64,000 bases of DNA from Bacteroidota bacterium. Lineage in GTDB: Bacteria > Bacteroidota > Bacteroidia > Flavobacteriales_F > PHOS-HE28. The notes below the pieces were generated by a model that was not told where the DNA came from, ran no database searches, and worked only from the letters and a program-made list of their open reading frames with translations. The stretch lies in NCBI GenBank assembly GCA_014584605.1, contig JACTMO010000039.1:35639-99638 (forward strand). Reading direction: 5' to 3'. A program made the position numbers and the translations under genes. How positions within the stretch are numbered: the stretch's first letter is position 1; each line of letters begins with the position of its first letter. Below are positions 1 to 8,833 of the stretch, piece after piece.

Positions 1-1
1 A

Positions 2-1246
2 GGCCGTGCGCCCAAGCCCGTGGCCATCGGCGACATTCCCGTACAGGACGGCCCGCGGATCCCGCTCAGCGACGGCGAGCTGGCCCGGGTGCTGGGCGGC
101 GGCCTGGTGCCGGGGAGCATCACCCTCATCGGCGGTGAACCCGGCATTGGAAAGAGCACCCTCCTGCTGCAGACGGCGCTGCGGGACCCGCACCTGCGCA
201 CCCTTTACATCTCTGGCGAGGAGAGTGAGCACCAGGTGAAGATGCGGGCGGACCGTTTGCAGGCCGGACCCGGGACCGCAGGCCGCGCGGCACAGGGGCC
301 GGGCCCGACCGATACCTGCCATGTGCTCACCGAGACCAACACGCAGAACATCTTCCGGCACATCGAGGCGCTGAAGCCGGGGCTGGTGGTGATCGACAGC
401 GTACAGACCCTGCACACCGCCGCTCTGGATGCCAGTCCGGGCAGCGTGGGGCAGGTGCGGGAGTGCACGGCCGAGGTCATGCGCTTCGCCAAGACCGCCG
501 ACGTGCCGTTCGTCCTCATCGGCCACATCACCAAGGACGGCTATATCGCCGGGCCGAAAGTGCTGGAGCACATGGTGGACTGCGTCCTGCAGTTCGAGGG
601 CGACCGCGACCATGCGTACAGGCTGCTGCGGCCCTTGAAGAACCGCTTCGGAAGCACCAACGAGCTGGGCATCTATGAGATGCACGGCACGGGCCTGGCC
701 GCCGTGGAGGACACGGGCCGGCTGTTGCTCGGTGAGCGGGAGGACAGCCCCAGCGGGGTGGCCGTGTGCGCCACGCTGGAAGGGCAGCGCCCCCTGTTGG
801 TGGAGGTGCAGGCACTGGTGAGCAGCGCGGTGTACGGCACCCCACAACGCAGCGCCACCGGTTTCGACCTGCGGCGCTTGAACATGCTGCTCGCCGTGCT
901 CGAGAAGCGTTGCGGCTTCCGCCTGGGGCAGAAGGATGTGTTCCTGAACCTGGCCGGCGGCCTGCGCGTGGAGGAACCGGCGATCGACCTGGCCGTGGCC
1001 TGTGCCGTGCTCAGCAGCAACGTGGACATCCCCATCCCCATGGACACCGTGTTCTGCGGCGAGGTGGGGCTCACCGGTGAAGTGCGCCCGGTGGCGCGCA
1101 CCGATCAGCGCATCGCCGAGGCCCGCAAGCTCGGGTTCCGGCGCATCATCGTGCCGCATGGCGGCAAGGGCGCGGTGTCCGCCGAGGGCATCACGGTGAT
1201 ACCGGTCGCCCGGGTGAGCGAGGTGCCTGCGCTCCTGTTCGGCTGA
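2..1246 (+). CDS. radA: DNA repair protein RadA, 5' end outside window
   Basis: RadA is a RecA-like ATPase that helps process recombination intermediates. The reading frame is open to the left window edge, so the gene starts before position 1; the N-terminal C4 zinc finger of the family is not in the window. Visible are a Walker A box (GGEPGIGKST) near nt 131-160, a Walker B-like VVIDSVQT, the RadA-specific KNRFG motif near nt 638-652, and the C-terminal Lon-protease-like domain ending in GVRPVAR-like sequence near the stop. Between the Walker A box and VVIDSVQT there is a short Gly/Ala/Pro-rich stretch (AGPGTAGRAAQGPGPT) that looks like a loop insertion. It converges on the T9SS cargo gene downstream with 36 bp between stops. 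Confidence 0.95.
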   Translation, partial: GRAPKPVAIGDIPVQDGPRIPLSDGELARVLGGGLVPGSITLIGGEPGIGKSTLLLQTALRDPHLRTLYISGEESEHQVKMRADRLQAGPGTAGRAAQGPGPTDTCHVLTETNTQNIFRHIEALKPGLVVIDSVQTLHTAALDASPGSVGQVRECTAEVMRFAKTADVPFVLIGHITKDGYIAGPKVLEHMVDCVLQFEGDRDHAYRLLRPLKNRFGSTNELGIYEMHGTGLAAVEDTGRLLLGEREDSPSGVAVCATLEGQRPLLVEVQALVSSAVYGTPQRSATGFDLRRLNMLLAVLEKRCGFRLGQKDVFLNLAGGLRVEEPAIDLAVACAVLSSNVDIPIPMDTVFCGEVGLTGEVRPVARTDQRIAEARKLGFRRIIVPHGGKGAVSAEGITVIPVARVSEVPALLFG

Positions 1247-1282
1247 TCCTGGCGGCGGTCCGAGGACCGTGCCGCAGGGGCG

Positions 1283-3733
1283 TCAGTACTTCACCAGTCG
1301 GCGACCCCACATCCGGTCCGACGTGCCCACCCGCAGCAGGTAGACCCCTGCCGGAAGTCCATCGGGCAGGTTGATGGCCACCGGGGCGGTGGTGTGGGCG
1401 ATACGTTGTGTGAGCAGTACGCCGCCGCGCAGGTCCAGCACCTCGAGGTCCAGGAGCGGTTGCTCGGTCACGGGCAGTTGCACCCAGCAGGTGTTGTCCA
1501 GCAGGGGTTGCGGCCAGACGCGGAGGTCGTCCGCCGCCAGGGCGTCGCCCTCCGCAGCGCGCGGCTGTGCCGCCGGCGGGTTGTCTATCGTCACCTGGCA
1601 GCTCTCGCCGAAGGGGCAATAGGTGCTGCCCCCGTCGAAGCTGGCCTGCACCGTCACGTTGTAGGTGTCGCCATCCACCAGGGGCAGGGTGTACCAGCTC
1701 AGCACCAGCGAGGCCGAGGTGGCCACCACCTGGCGCACGAAGCCGCCGCCGTCCCGCTCGAACCGGAAGCGGTAGTGCGTGGCCCCGGCGAGCGGGTAAC
1801 AGTGCACTTTGTCCGAGGCACCGAAGCTGCGCACCACCCCGCAGGAATAGTTGGGGTGGTAGGGCGCGTCGATGAGCTTGGTGTCCGGGCAGCTCTCGGG
1901 CACGGAGAGCACTTGCAGGCGACAGGCCGCACCGAAGGGGCCGTACACACCGTTCACCAGGGTCCGCACGCGCACGTTGAGCAGCAGGTCCAGGGGCAGG
2001 GGGTTGGTGACGATGCTGGCCAGGGCCAGGCGGCAGGCGCGCGTGGCCACGGCGGGTCCGAAACCGCCGCTGGTGGCGTGCGTGCGCAGGATCCGGCGCG
2101 AGTAGCTGCCGTTGGGGTCGAAGAACCAGAACTGGTAACCGTCGTCGGTCTGGTCACCCACGCCCCATTCGGCGCTCACGGCCGGGTCGGGGTCGCATTC
2201 GATGGCATCGCCGATAAGCAGGTCCTCCTTGTCGCAATTGCGGAAGGTGAGGTCCACCGTCCCGTTCGGCAGGCAGAAGCCCTGTTGGCTGTAGAGGGCG
2301 CTCTCGGTGGTGAAGCCACCCCCGTTGCCTGTGTTGTCGATGATGCGTGCGCCGGAGGTGTCGCGCAGCACGTAGCCGCCCCCGGTGATGCCGTTGCCGC
2401 CCGCGTCGAGCACACGCAGCCTGAAGCAGCCCGTGGGCAGGCAGGCGCTCACGGTCAGCGTGGCGTTGTCGGGGTAGCCGCTGCCGCTGAGGATGGCGTA
2501 GGAGAAGCCGATGGGGATGATCTCCCAGCTGGTCTCGGCCCCGTTGCCGTCGGTGCTGAGCTCCAGTTCCACCGGGTTGTCGCACCCCAGCAGCACGCCC
2601 GCCAGCTTGGAGCGTGCGGTGCCGTTGTAGGTGCTTAACGCGCCACCGATCAGCAAACGACCGTCGGGCTGCGCGTTCATGCTGTACACCCAGTTGTTCG
2701 CACCGCCCGTGGGGGCGAAACCCGTGTCCAGCGAGCCATCGGCATTGAGCCGGGCCAGTCGGTTGCGCGTGCTTCCGGCCACGCTGGTGAAGTCGCCTCC
2801 AAGGAGGACTTTGCCGTCCGCCTGGATGTCCGAGCAGTACACCCAGCTGTTGCAGCCCGTGCCCGGGTTGAAGCCCGTGTCCAGCGTACCGTCGCTGTTC
2901 AGGCGCGCCACGCGGTTGCGGCCGGTGCCGTTGTAGCTGGTGAAGTTGCCGCCGATCACACACCTGCCGTCGGGCTGCACCGTGATGGTGGCCACCCAGC
3001 TGCTGGCTCCGGTGCCGGGGTCGAAGCCCGTGTCCAGGGTGCCGTCGGTGTTGAGCCGGGCGATGCCGTTGCGGCCCGTGCCGTCGTAGCTGGTGAAGCT
3101 GCCGCCCACCAGCACCTTGCCGTCGGCCTGCACGGCCAGGCAGTACACGTCGCCGTTGAAGCCGGTACCCGGGTTGAAGCCCGTGTCCAGCGTTCCGTCG
3201 TCGTTCAGGCGGGCGATGTGGGAGCGGCCCGTGCCGGCATAGCTGGTGAAGGCGCCGCCCACATAGGTCTTGTCGTCATCGACCGCCACGGCAAAGGCCA
3301 CCGCATTGAGGCCGGTGCCCGTGGTGAAGCCCGCATCCAGCGTACCGTCGCTGTTCAAACGCGCCACCCGCCCGCGTCCGGTCCCGTCGTACAGGCTGAA
3401 GTTGCCCACGGCCACGATGTCGCCGTCGCTGCGCAGCGCGATCCCAAGCACGTAGCTGTTGAAGCCCGTGCCGATGCCCAGTCCCGCGTCCACCGTGCCG
3501 TCCAGGTTCACCCGGGCGATGCGGTTGAGGGCCGTGCCGCGGTAGTTGGTGAAGTAGCCTGCGATGACGCTCTTGCCATCGGGCTGCTGGGCGATGGCCA
3601 TCACGCGTTCGTTCGCGCCGGTGCCCACGGTGAATCCCGGATCGAGCGCGCCGGGCTGTGCGAGGACGGGAAGGGCCAGGGCGGTGGCGATGCTGGCGAT
3701 GGCGGAACGGTGGACCTGCGATGTTGTGCTCAT
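1283..3733 (-). CDS. Delta-60 repeat protein with T9SS type A C-terminal sorting domain
   Basis: Exported protein of 816 aa. It has an N-terminal signal peptide (hydrophobic stretch ending near ALPVLAQ), then about seven to eight delta-60 repeats (residues about 29-385) with the recurring core DGTLDTGF.PGTG and RIARLN, which in other proteins build a beta-propeller-like fold. A middle region (about 385-735) has no domain I recognise. The last about 80 residues (VWPQPLLDN... to GRRLVKY) match the T9SS type A sorting domain, so the protein is probably exported through the outer membrane and anchored or released. Function unknown; the family is common as Bacteroidota surface cargo. A second delta-60 cargo lies near the other end of the window. 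It is transcribed away from the DUF7793-like gene, with a possible -7 box at 3754-3761. Confidence 0.85.
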   Translation of the reverse strand: MSTTSQVHRSAIASIATALALPVLAQPGALDPGFTVGTGANERVMAIAQQPDGKSVIAGYFTNYRGTALNRIARVNLDGTVDAGLGIGTGFNSYVLGIALRSDGDIVAVGNFSLYDGTGRGRVARLNSDGTLDAGFTTGTGLNAVAFAVAVDDDKTYVGGAFTSYAGTGRSHIARLNDDGTLDTGFNPGTGFNGDVYCLAVQADGKVLVGGSFTSYDGTGRNGIARLNTDGTLDTGFDPGTGASSWVATITVQPDGRCVIGGNFTSYNGTGRNRVARLNSDGTLDTGFNPGTGCNSWVYCSDIQADGKVLLGGDFTSVAGSTRNRLARLNADGSLDTGFAPTGGANNWVYSMNAQPDGRLLIGGALSTYNGTARSKLAGVLLGCDNPVELELSTDGNGAETSWEIIPIGFSYAILSGSGYPDNATLTVSACLPTGCFRLRVLDAGGNGITGGGYVLRDTSGARIIDNTGNGGGFTTESALYSQQGFCLPNGTVDLTFRNCDKEDLLIGDAIECDPDPAVSAEWGVGDQTDDGYQFWFFDPNGSYSRRILRTHATSGGFGPAVATRACRLALASIVTNPLPLDLLLNVRVRTLVNGVYGPFGAACRLQVLSVPESCPDTKLIDAPYHPNYSCGVVRSFGASDKVHCYPLAGATHYRFRFERDGGGFVRQVVATSASLVLSWYTLPLVDGDTYNVTVQASFDGGSTYCPFGESCQVTIDNPPAAQPRAAEGDALAADDLRVWPQPLLDNTCWVQLPVTEQPLLDLEVLDLRGGVLLTQRIAHTTAPVAINLPDGLPAGVYLLRVGTSDRMWGRRLVKY

Positions 3734-3753
3734 GGTACGGGCGGATTACCTGA

Positions 3754-3761
3754 CAAATATC
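3754..3761 (-). promoter_or_regulatory. Possible -7 box for the delta-60 cargo gene
   Basis: On the minus strand this reads GATATTTG, one base off the Bacteroidota -7 consensus TAnnTTTG, and it lies 21 nt before the ATG at 3733. No matching -33 TTG is obvious, so it is only a candidate. Confidence 0.35.
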
Positions 3762-3922
3762 AGACGGATGCGACCACGAGCAGTTGCTTGTGCGGCATCC
3801 GAGGGACAGGCGTTCCGACATCCGACCGCAGGGAGGTGGAACGGGTTGGAACTTCGTCGCCGCTTCAGTTAACCAACTTGGGGGCCACCACGATCTCTTT
3901 TGAAGGACCTGCGGCTCCGGTT

Positions 3923-3938
3923 CGTATGCACGCATACG
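3923..3938. promoter_or_regulatory. Perfect 7-bp inverted repeat next to a promoter, candidate operator
   Basis: CGTATGC-AC-GCATACG is a perfect dyad with 7-bp arms and a 2-nt spacer. It ends 3 nt before the -7 box at 3942-3949, so a dimeric regulator bound here would overlap RNA polymerase. Seen directly; the operator role is inference. Confidence 0.4.
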
Positions 3939-3941
3939 GAA

Positions 3942-3949
3942 TACCTTTG
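3942..3949 (+). promoter_or_regulatory. -7 promoter box (TACCTTTG)
   Basis: Exact match to the Bacteroidota -7 consensus TAnnTTTG. It ends only 4 nt before the ATG at 3954, so the transcript is predicted to begin at or very near the start codon, i.e. leaderless or nearly so. Confidence 0.6.
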
Positions 3950-3953
3950 CGGC

Positions 3954-4364
3954 ATGCAAGGACATCCCACCCTGATCGACACGGCGATGGCCACCGTGGA
4001 GCGCGTCTCCCCGGAGCTCATCGAAGTGCGGTTCAAGCCGGATGTGAAGTTGGATGTGCGGGGGCTCGGCGAGATCGTGAACGCGAAACGCGCGCTGTGT
4101 GGAGCGGACAGCCCGGACGTGCTGGCGGTGACGCCACCGGAGCTGGACTTCGACTTGAACGTGTTGAGCGTGGACCACGGCAAGGCCCATGGCGGGTGCC
4201 CCACACGTCGGCTGGCCTTCGCGGGCCAGAGCGCGTTGAACGAGCGGCTCGCCGGATTGTACTTCAGCTATTTCCCGCGGCAGCACGAAACGCGTGTGTT
4301 CCTCGCGGAGGAGGAGGCGCGCCACTGGCTCGATCGGCGGGCGGTGGAAGCGAACGTGCCCTGA
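3954..4364 (+). CDS. Small DUF7793/STAS-SEC14-like protein
   Basis: Cytoplasmic protein of 136 aa with no signal peptide or membrane segment. I chose the ATG at 3954 because it directly follows the TACCTTTG box; an open frame extends further upstream but would run through the promoter. The C-terminal pattern (LAGLYFSYFPRQ... then RVF..EEEARHWL) resembles the small Bacteroidota family annotated as DUF7793 or STAS/SEC14-like, whose function is unknown. A paralogue lies at 23379-23801: both share DFD.NV..VDH and the FSYFP/FTYFP...RVF...EARRWL ending. It converges on the MDR gene with 5 bp between stops. The family assignment is by pattern only. Confidence 0.65.
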   Translation: MQGHPTLIDTAMATVERVSPELIEVRFKPDVKLDVRGLGEIVNAKRALCGADSPDVLAVTPPELDFDLNVLSVDHGKAHGGCPTRRLAFAGQSALNERLAGLYFSYFPRQHETRVFLAEEEARHWLDRRAVEANVP

Positions 4365-4369
4365 GCAGG

Positions 4370-5392
4370 TCAGGGCCAGGCCAGGGCCACCTTGCCCATG
4401 GTGGCTCCTGAGCCCAGCAGGGCCAGAGCCTCGGGCAGCTGTCCGGCGGGCAGCACGGCATGTACGTGCGGATGCAGACGACCTGCAGCACCTTCCCGCA
4501 CCGCCTGTTGAAGGCATTCGGACAGCAGTTCCGGCCAATGGTCGCCGATGCGGAGCATGTTGATGCCGATGAGGCCCTTGCTGCGCATCATCAACTGGAT
4601 GGGCACCAGGAGGCCCATGTCCCACACGAAGCGCAGGGTGGCCAGGGGGCCGTTGCCGCTTGCGCGTTGGGCCCCGCCGAAGAGCACCACGGTGCCGCCT
4701 GCACCGATCAGCGCCATGTCCGTGCGGAAGCTGCGCCCGGCAACGGCGTTGAAGCACACATCGATCCGGGCCCCGTTCAACGCGGCGTGTACGGCATGGT
4801 GGTAGGCGCCCTGGTGGCGGTCGATGGCATGTTGGACGCCCATGGCGCGCAGGTGGGCCACCTTGCCGGGGCCTCCGGCCACGGCGAACACGGTGCAGCC
4901 GCTGCTCAGGGCCAGTTGTACCAGCAGCTGGCCCACGCCACCGGCGGCGCTGTGCACCACCACCCGCATGCCGGGGCGGAGCTGCACGACCATGCGGGCG
5001 GCGTACCAGGCCGTGCACCCCTGGGTGGCCAGGGCGGCGGCCACCCCCAGGGGCATGTCGTCGGGTACCGGTGCGCAGGCGCGTGCATCGGCCAGGGCCA
5101 GTTGTGCATATCCACCGAAGCGGGTCAGGGCCACCACGCGTCGGCCGTTCAGCGCTGCCGGCACACCGGCCCCGATGGCCACCACGCGGCCGACCACCTC
5201 GTACCCCAATACGCTGGGAAGCGGCGGAGCCTCGCGGTACAGGCCGCGAACGGCCATCACGTCGGCGAAGTTGAGGCCGTAGCCCTCGCAGCGGATGAGC
5301 ACCTGCTGTGCTCCGGGGCGCGGGTCAGGAAGCTGCACCATCCGCAACCCGCGGTGGGGATCGCCATGTTGATGGAGCTGCCAGGCCTGCAC
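4370..5392 (-). CDS. Zinc-independent MDR-family oxidoreductase, quinone oxidoreductase-like
   Basis: Medium-chain dehydrogenase/reductase of 340 aa. The N-terminal GroES-like half has GLNFADVMAVRGLY and a GYEVVGRV segment; the Rossmann half has the NAD(P)-binding AAGGVGQLLVQLA motif (residues about 150-165). The zinc-ligand Cys cluster of alcohol dehydrogenases is absent, which fits the NADPH:quinone reductase / VAT-1-like branch. The likely reaction is NADPH-dependent reduction of quinones or enones; the substrate cannot be read from sequence. Translation probably starts at a GTG (5392). It lies 32 bp downstream of a small exported hypothetical on the same strand and may be co-transcribed with it. 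Confidence 0.85.
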   Translation of the reverse strand: MQAWQLHQHGDPHRGLRMVQLPDPRPGAQQVLIRCEGYGLNFADVMAVRGLYREAPPLPSVLGYEVVGRVVAIGAGVPAALNGRRVVALTRFGGYAQLALADARACAPVPDDMPLGVAAALATQGCTAWYAARMVVQLRPGMRVVVHSAAGGVGQLLVQLALSSGCTVFAVAGGPGKVAHLRAMGVQHAIDRHQGAYHHAVHAALNGARIDVCFNAVAGRSFRTDMALIGAGGTVVLFGGAQRASGNGPLATLRFVWDMGLLVPIQLMMRSKGLIGINMLRIGDHWPELLSECLQQAVREGAAGRLHPHVHAVLPAGQLPEALALLGSGATMGKVALAWP

Positions 5393-5424
5393 GTGGAGCG
5401 GTGGTGTCCGGAGATCGGTGCGTC

Positions 5425-6000
5425 CTATTCCCCCTCCAGCATCACTTCAAAGTCCACCACGCACTGGCGGATGCGGTCCAGGTCGTCGTCGGCACCGATG
5501 CAGGGGTAAAGCGGGGCATATTGCGGGTGCTCCTTGCGGAAGCGGCCGCTGGCCGAGCGTTCGTCGCCTTCACGGAACACGGCCGGCACGATGGGCCCCT
5601 GGAGGTCCTTGCTCACGTAGGACCGATGGCCCTGGCCTTCGGCGAACATGACCTGTTCCACCCGTTCGTGCTGCATGCGCAGGTGGGCGAACCCGTTCTC
5701 ATAGTAGCAGATGCCGCCCTGGGTCCACAGCCGCAGCGGGGCATACCGTTCATCGGGGTTGATGCGGTAGGTCACGTCGCCGTAGCGGAAACCCCAGAGG
5801 GTGGAACACGGGACCTCGCGTCGCTCGCCGTTCTTCTCCACGGTAAGCACGTGGTCGCGTCGGGCCGGGGTGAGCCCGACGTAAGCGCCCACGGCCTCGC
5901 CGGTGTGGGTGCGGTAGGCCTCGAGCGTGGGGTAGAGCAGCACCTGGGCCGTGGCGGCAGGGCCGCCCAACAGCAGCACGAACAGGCCGTACAGAGGCAT
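5425..6000 (-). CDS. Small exported hypothetical protein
   Basis: Hypothetical protein of 191 aa with a short N-terminal signal peptide (hydrophobic LYGLFVLLLGG, likely cleavage after AATAQ). No family recognised. The mature part is soluble-looking and rich in charged and aromatic residues, with a run (WGFRYGDVTYRINP) typical of small Bacteroidota periplasmic proteins. I chose the ATG at 6000 over an in-frame GTG at 6012 because the TACCTTGC box at 6017-6024 would put the transcription start around 6010. The GTG would add four residues including an Arg, which would make a more typical signal peptide, so the start is uncertain. Confidence 0.6.
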   Translation of the reverse strand: MPLYGLFVLLLGGPAATAQVLLYPTLEAYRTHTGEAVGAYVGLTPARRDHVLTVEKNGERREVPCSTLWGFRYGDVTYRINPDERYAPLRLWTQGGICYYENGFAHLRMQHERVEQVMFAEGQGHRSYVSKDLQGPIVPAVFREGDERSASGRFRKEHPQYAPLYPCIGADDDLDRIRQCVVDFEVMLEGE

Positions 6001-6016
6001 TCCCGTTCTCACCGGG

Positions 6017-6024
6017 GCAAGGTA
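6017..6024 (-). promoter_or_regulatory. -7-like promoter box (TACCTTGC)
   Basis: Minus-strand TACCTTGC, a variant of TAnnTTTG, lies 16 nt before the ATG at 6000. The same variant occurs before the giant repeat gene at 45794-45801. Confidence 0.4.
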
Positions 6025-6091
6025 GCCTCCGGATGCGTCGGCGGCGTTGGGTGGGCGCGCTGCGCATCAACAGGGTCCGGTGCGCAACGGA

Positions 6092-6766
6092 TCAGGGAGC
6101 GCCGCCGACGCACACCACGAACTCGCCGCGCGGGGCCTGGGCCTTGAAGTGGGCCTGCAGTTCCTCGAGGGCGCCGCGCACATGTTCCTCGTGCAACTTG
6201 CTGATCTCGCGACTGGCGCAGGCCGGACGCTCCGGGCCGAGCACTTCGACCAGTTCGTCCAGCAGGCGCAGCAGGCGATGGGGGCTCTCGTAGAGCACGA
6301 TGGTGCGGGGTTCCTCACGGAGGTTCTCCAGGCGGGTGCGGCGGCCCTTGCGTTGCGGCAGGAACCCCTCGAACACGAAACGTTCGCAGGGCAGGCCGCT
6401 GCACACCAGCGCGGGCACGAAGGCGGTGGCACCGGGCAGGCATTCCACGGCCGCACCGGCCCGCAATGCGGCGCGCACCAGCAGATAGCCCGGGTCGCTG
6501 ATGGCCGGGGTGCCCGCATCGCTCACCAGGGCCAGGTGCTGGCCTTGCAGCAGGCGCTCGGCGAGCCGTTCCACCAGGCGGTGCTCGTTCGCGGTGTGGA
6601 AGCTCAGCAGCGGGCGGCTGAGGCCCAGGTACTGCAGCAGGCGCCCGCTCACACGCGTGTCCTCGGCCACCACGGCATCCACCTCGGCCAGCACACGCTG
6701 TGCGCGCAGGGTGATGTCCTGCAGGTTGCCGATCGGCGTCGGCACCACGGTCAGTCGCCCGTTCAC
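6092..6766 (-). CDS. rsmI: 16S rRNA (cytidine(1402)-2'-O)-methyltransferase
   Basis: RsmI adds the 2'-O-methyl group to C1402 of 16S rRNA using SAM. The 224-aa product has the family's N-terminal TPIGNLQDITLRA, the EDTRVS loop, the glycine-rich SDAGTPAISDPG SAM-binding region and LPGATAFVPAL. The start is a GTG whose last two bases overlap the TGA of the M28 peptidase gene (GTGA junction), which fixes the frame and suggests coupled translation. No ATG is available near the conserved N-terminus. Length is normal for Bacteroidota RsmI. Confidence 0.95.
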   Translation of the reverse strand: MNGRLTVVPTPIGNLQDITLRAQRVLAEVDAVVAEDTRVSGRLLQYLGLSRPLLSFHTANEHRLVERLAERLLQGQHLALVSDAGTPAISDPGYLLVRAALRAGAAVECLPGATAFVPALVCSGLPCERFVFEGFLPQRKGRRTRLENLREEPRTIVLYESPHRLLRLLDELVEVLGPERPACASREISKLHEEHVRGALEELQAHFKAQAPRGEFVVCVGGAP

Positions 6767-8043
6767 TTCAGCCCGTTGATCAGGTCCACCAGGGTCAGGT
6801 AAACGTCGTGGTAGTCGGTGAGCGGCAGGGTCTCGGCGCGGTCCATCACGTCGTGGTAAGCCGCGATGCCGCCCATGGTGTAGATGAAGATCGCCGGGAT
6901 GCCGCGTTCCGCGAAGGGGCAATGGTCGCTGTTGCACGCCGGGCCGCGCGGTTTCACCTGGGCCAGGCGGCCCGTGGCGGCGTTGCTGGCCACGATGGCC
7001 TCGAACACCTCCTGCTGTGCCGTGGCGTTGACCACGGTGATGCCCTCTTCGCCGGTGCCGAGCAGGTCCAGGTTGATGAGCAGCTTCACGGCGCCCAGGT
7101 CGAAGGCGCGGTCCACGGCGCACCACCGGCTGCCCATCAGCCCGGCCTCTTCGCCGGCGAAGGCGATGAAGAGCATGTCGTACCTCGGTTTCTCCCGTGC
7201 ATAGCGCGCAGCGAGGTTGATCAGCATGCTGACCCCGCTGGCGTTGTCGTTGGCTCCGGGGAAGAGCACATCGGGACCCATGCGGCCCAGATGGTCGTAG
7301 TGGGCGGTCAGCACCACGAGCTGTTTGGAACTGCGTCCCTTCACCAGGCCCCATACGTTGCGCGCGTTGTGGTTGCGCAGGCGGTTCCTCACGCGCAGGT
7401 CGATGGCGGTCGCGCTGTCGTTCCATGCCTCCCGGGCGATCTCCAGCAACGGGAAGGGGGTGGCCTGACGGGCCACGCCCCAGGTGAGCTTGCCGGAGGC
7501 CATCTGCAGCACGGGTCCGTGGTGGAGCAGGTCTTCCTGCAGGTCGTGCAACAGGGCCAGGGTGTCGGCGTTGCGCGTGGCCGGCACGTGCAGGGCGATG
7601 GCCTTCCCGGTGGCCACGCCCATCGTCATGGCGCGGCGTTCGGGGGTGGCCAGGTCCGTCAGGGAGAGATGGACCAGTTCGTAGTGGCCCGAAGCGCTGC
7701 CCGAAGCGGGGTCCACCAGGAAGTCGACACCGGGGCGCAGCGACCGGCCGTCCACGGCCAGTTTCACGCTGTCCGGGAAAGTGTTGACCGTAAAGGAGAA
7801 GGGCTCGAAGCGGCTGCCGCGTACCGGGAGCAGGCCCAGGCGGTCGAACTCGGCGGCGATGAGCTCGGCGGCCAGGCTGTCGCCCCCGCTGATGTAGCCC
7901 CGGCCGTGCAGGGCCGGAGAGGCCAGGGTGTCCACCCATCGCCGGGCATTGGCCAGCACGGCGTCGGGGTCCTGGGCCTGAACGGTGGAAAGAAGGAGCG
8001 GGACGGTGGCGAGGGCCAGCAGCGGGGTCGGGGCGATGCGCAT
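6763..8043 (-). CDS. Secreted M28-family zinc aminopeptidase
   Basis: 426 aa with an N-terminal signal peptide (LLALATVPLLLSTVQAQ). The M28 metal site is complete: HYDHLG, GANDNASG, AGEEAG, a NLDLLG Asp and a C-terminal SDH segment, which bind two zinc ions and the catalytic Glu. The likely role is release of N-terminal amino acids from peptides in the periplasm or outside the cell; substrate preference is not evident. It shares a TGATG stop/start overlap with the upstream gene and a GTGA overlap with rsmI, so three genes form a tight operon. No T9SS C-terminal domain is present, so it is probably periplasmic or lipid-independent secreted. Confidence 0.9.
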   Translation of the reverse strand: MRIAPTPLLALATVPLLLSTVQAQDPDAVLANARRWVDTLASPALHGRGYISGGDSLAAELIAAEFDRLGLLPVRGSRFEPFSFTVNTFPDSVKLAVDGRSLRPGVDFLVDPASGSASGHYELVHLSLTDLATPERRAMTMGVATGKAIALHVPATRNADTLALLHDLQEDLLHHGPVLQMASGKLTWGVARQATPFPLLEIAREAWNDSATAIDLRVRNRLRNHNARNVWGLVKGRSSKQLVVLTAHYDHLGRMGPDVLFPGANDNASGVSMLINLAARYAREKPRYDMLFIAFAGEEAGLMGSRWCAVDRAFDLGAVKLLINLDLLGTGEEGITVVNATAQQEVFEAIVASNAATGRLAQVKPRGPACNSDHCPFAERGIPAIFIYTMGGIAAYHDVMDRAETLPLTDYHDVYLTLVDLINGLK

Positions 8044-8750
8044 CAGCGGTGGCGGCGTTCCACGAGGGTCAGGAAGGCTTGCAGCGCTTCGGGGTCCGGA
8101 GCTTTCTTGAGCCGGGCGGTCATCTCGTTCACCAGGCGGCGCGCCTCATCCAGGCTCCTTGCGGCGTTGATGGACTCCACCCCTTGTTCGAAGGCCACGC
8201 GGTCGCCGCCGAAGAGCTCGGCCACGAACAGGAACTTCTGGCTGAGGGTGATGGCCTTGGCCAGATCTGGGACGGGGGCCGCCCCCAGCTTGTCGGCCAG
8301 GCTCCTGGGGCGTCCGGCCGGTGCCGCTCCGGGCTTGTCGGCCGGTTCCTGGGGCGGTACGTTCTCCGTTTCGGCGATGGCGTCGATCAAGGAGGTCTGC
8401 CGCACGTCGGGCCGGGTGTCCAGGCGGATCACCGGGGTCCGGTCGGGTTCCGGGGTGCCGGTGGTCGATGGGGCCGTGGCCTTGGTCGGGGGCGCATCCG
8501 TTGGTCTCGTGGTCGGCCGGGGTGGTTCGGCGGCCAGGGCCATGGCGGCGGCAGGGGGATGGGGGCGGTCCCCTTCGCGGGCCTTGTGGCGGAGCACCAC
8601 GAGCCGCTCGTACAGTTCGCGTGCATCGTCGCAGGCCTGCTCCAGGCCGGCCACGTTGAGGGCCCCGCCACCCAGTGCGCGCTCGGCCTCGTTCAGCGCT
8701 TTCAGCAGGTCCTGGACCCGCTTGTACGGCTTGTCGCCCACCTTCTGCAT
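8043..8750 (-). CDS. Conserved hypothetical protein with disordered Pro-rich linker
   Basis: 235-aa cytoplasmic-looking protein of no assigned function. It has an N-terminal helical, charged region (about 1-65), a long Pro/Thr/Ala-rich low-complexity linker (about 66-130), and a C-terminal helical domain (about 145-235) with [17 protein letters not shown] followed by a helix-rich stretch. A similar C-terminal pattern occurs in conserved Bacteroidota hypotheticals. It is first in the operon with the M28 peptidase and rsmI and is divergent from tdk across 83 bp. Confidence 0.7.
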   Translation of the reverse strand: MQKVGDKPYKRVQDLLKALNEAERALGGGALNVAGLEQACDDARELYERLVVLRHKAREGDRPHPPAAAMALAAEPPRPTTRPTDAPPTKATAPSTTGTPEPDRTPVIRLDTRPDVRQTSLIDAIAETENVPPQEPADKPGAAPAGRPRSLADKLGAAPVPDLAKAITLSQKFLFVAELFGGDRVAFEQGVESINAARSLDEARRLVNEMTARLKKAPDPEALQAFLTLVERRHR

Positions 8751-8776
8751 GGCCTCTGCTCCAACGCGAAGATGCC

Positions 8777-8784
8777 TATTTTCG
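8777..8784 (+). promoter_or_regulatory. Possible -7 box for tdk-murF/alr
   Basis: TATTTTCG, one base off TAnnTTTG, 49 nt before the tdk ATG in the divergent 83-bp gap. Confidence 0.3.
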
Positions 8785-8833
8785 TGCCGGGGCGCAAAAT
8801 CGATGCCGCCCCGCCCCCCAAGGCACCGCCGCG

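Noticed and set aside
1256..1269. Small hairpin (CGGTC-CGAG-GACCG) between radA and the delta-60 gene as a terminator
   Set aside because: Short stem, no T run; could be chance in GC-rich DNA.
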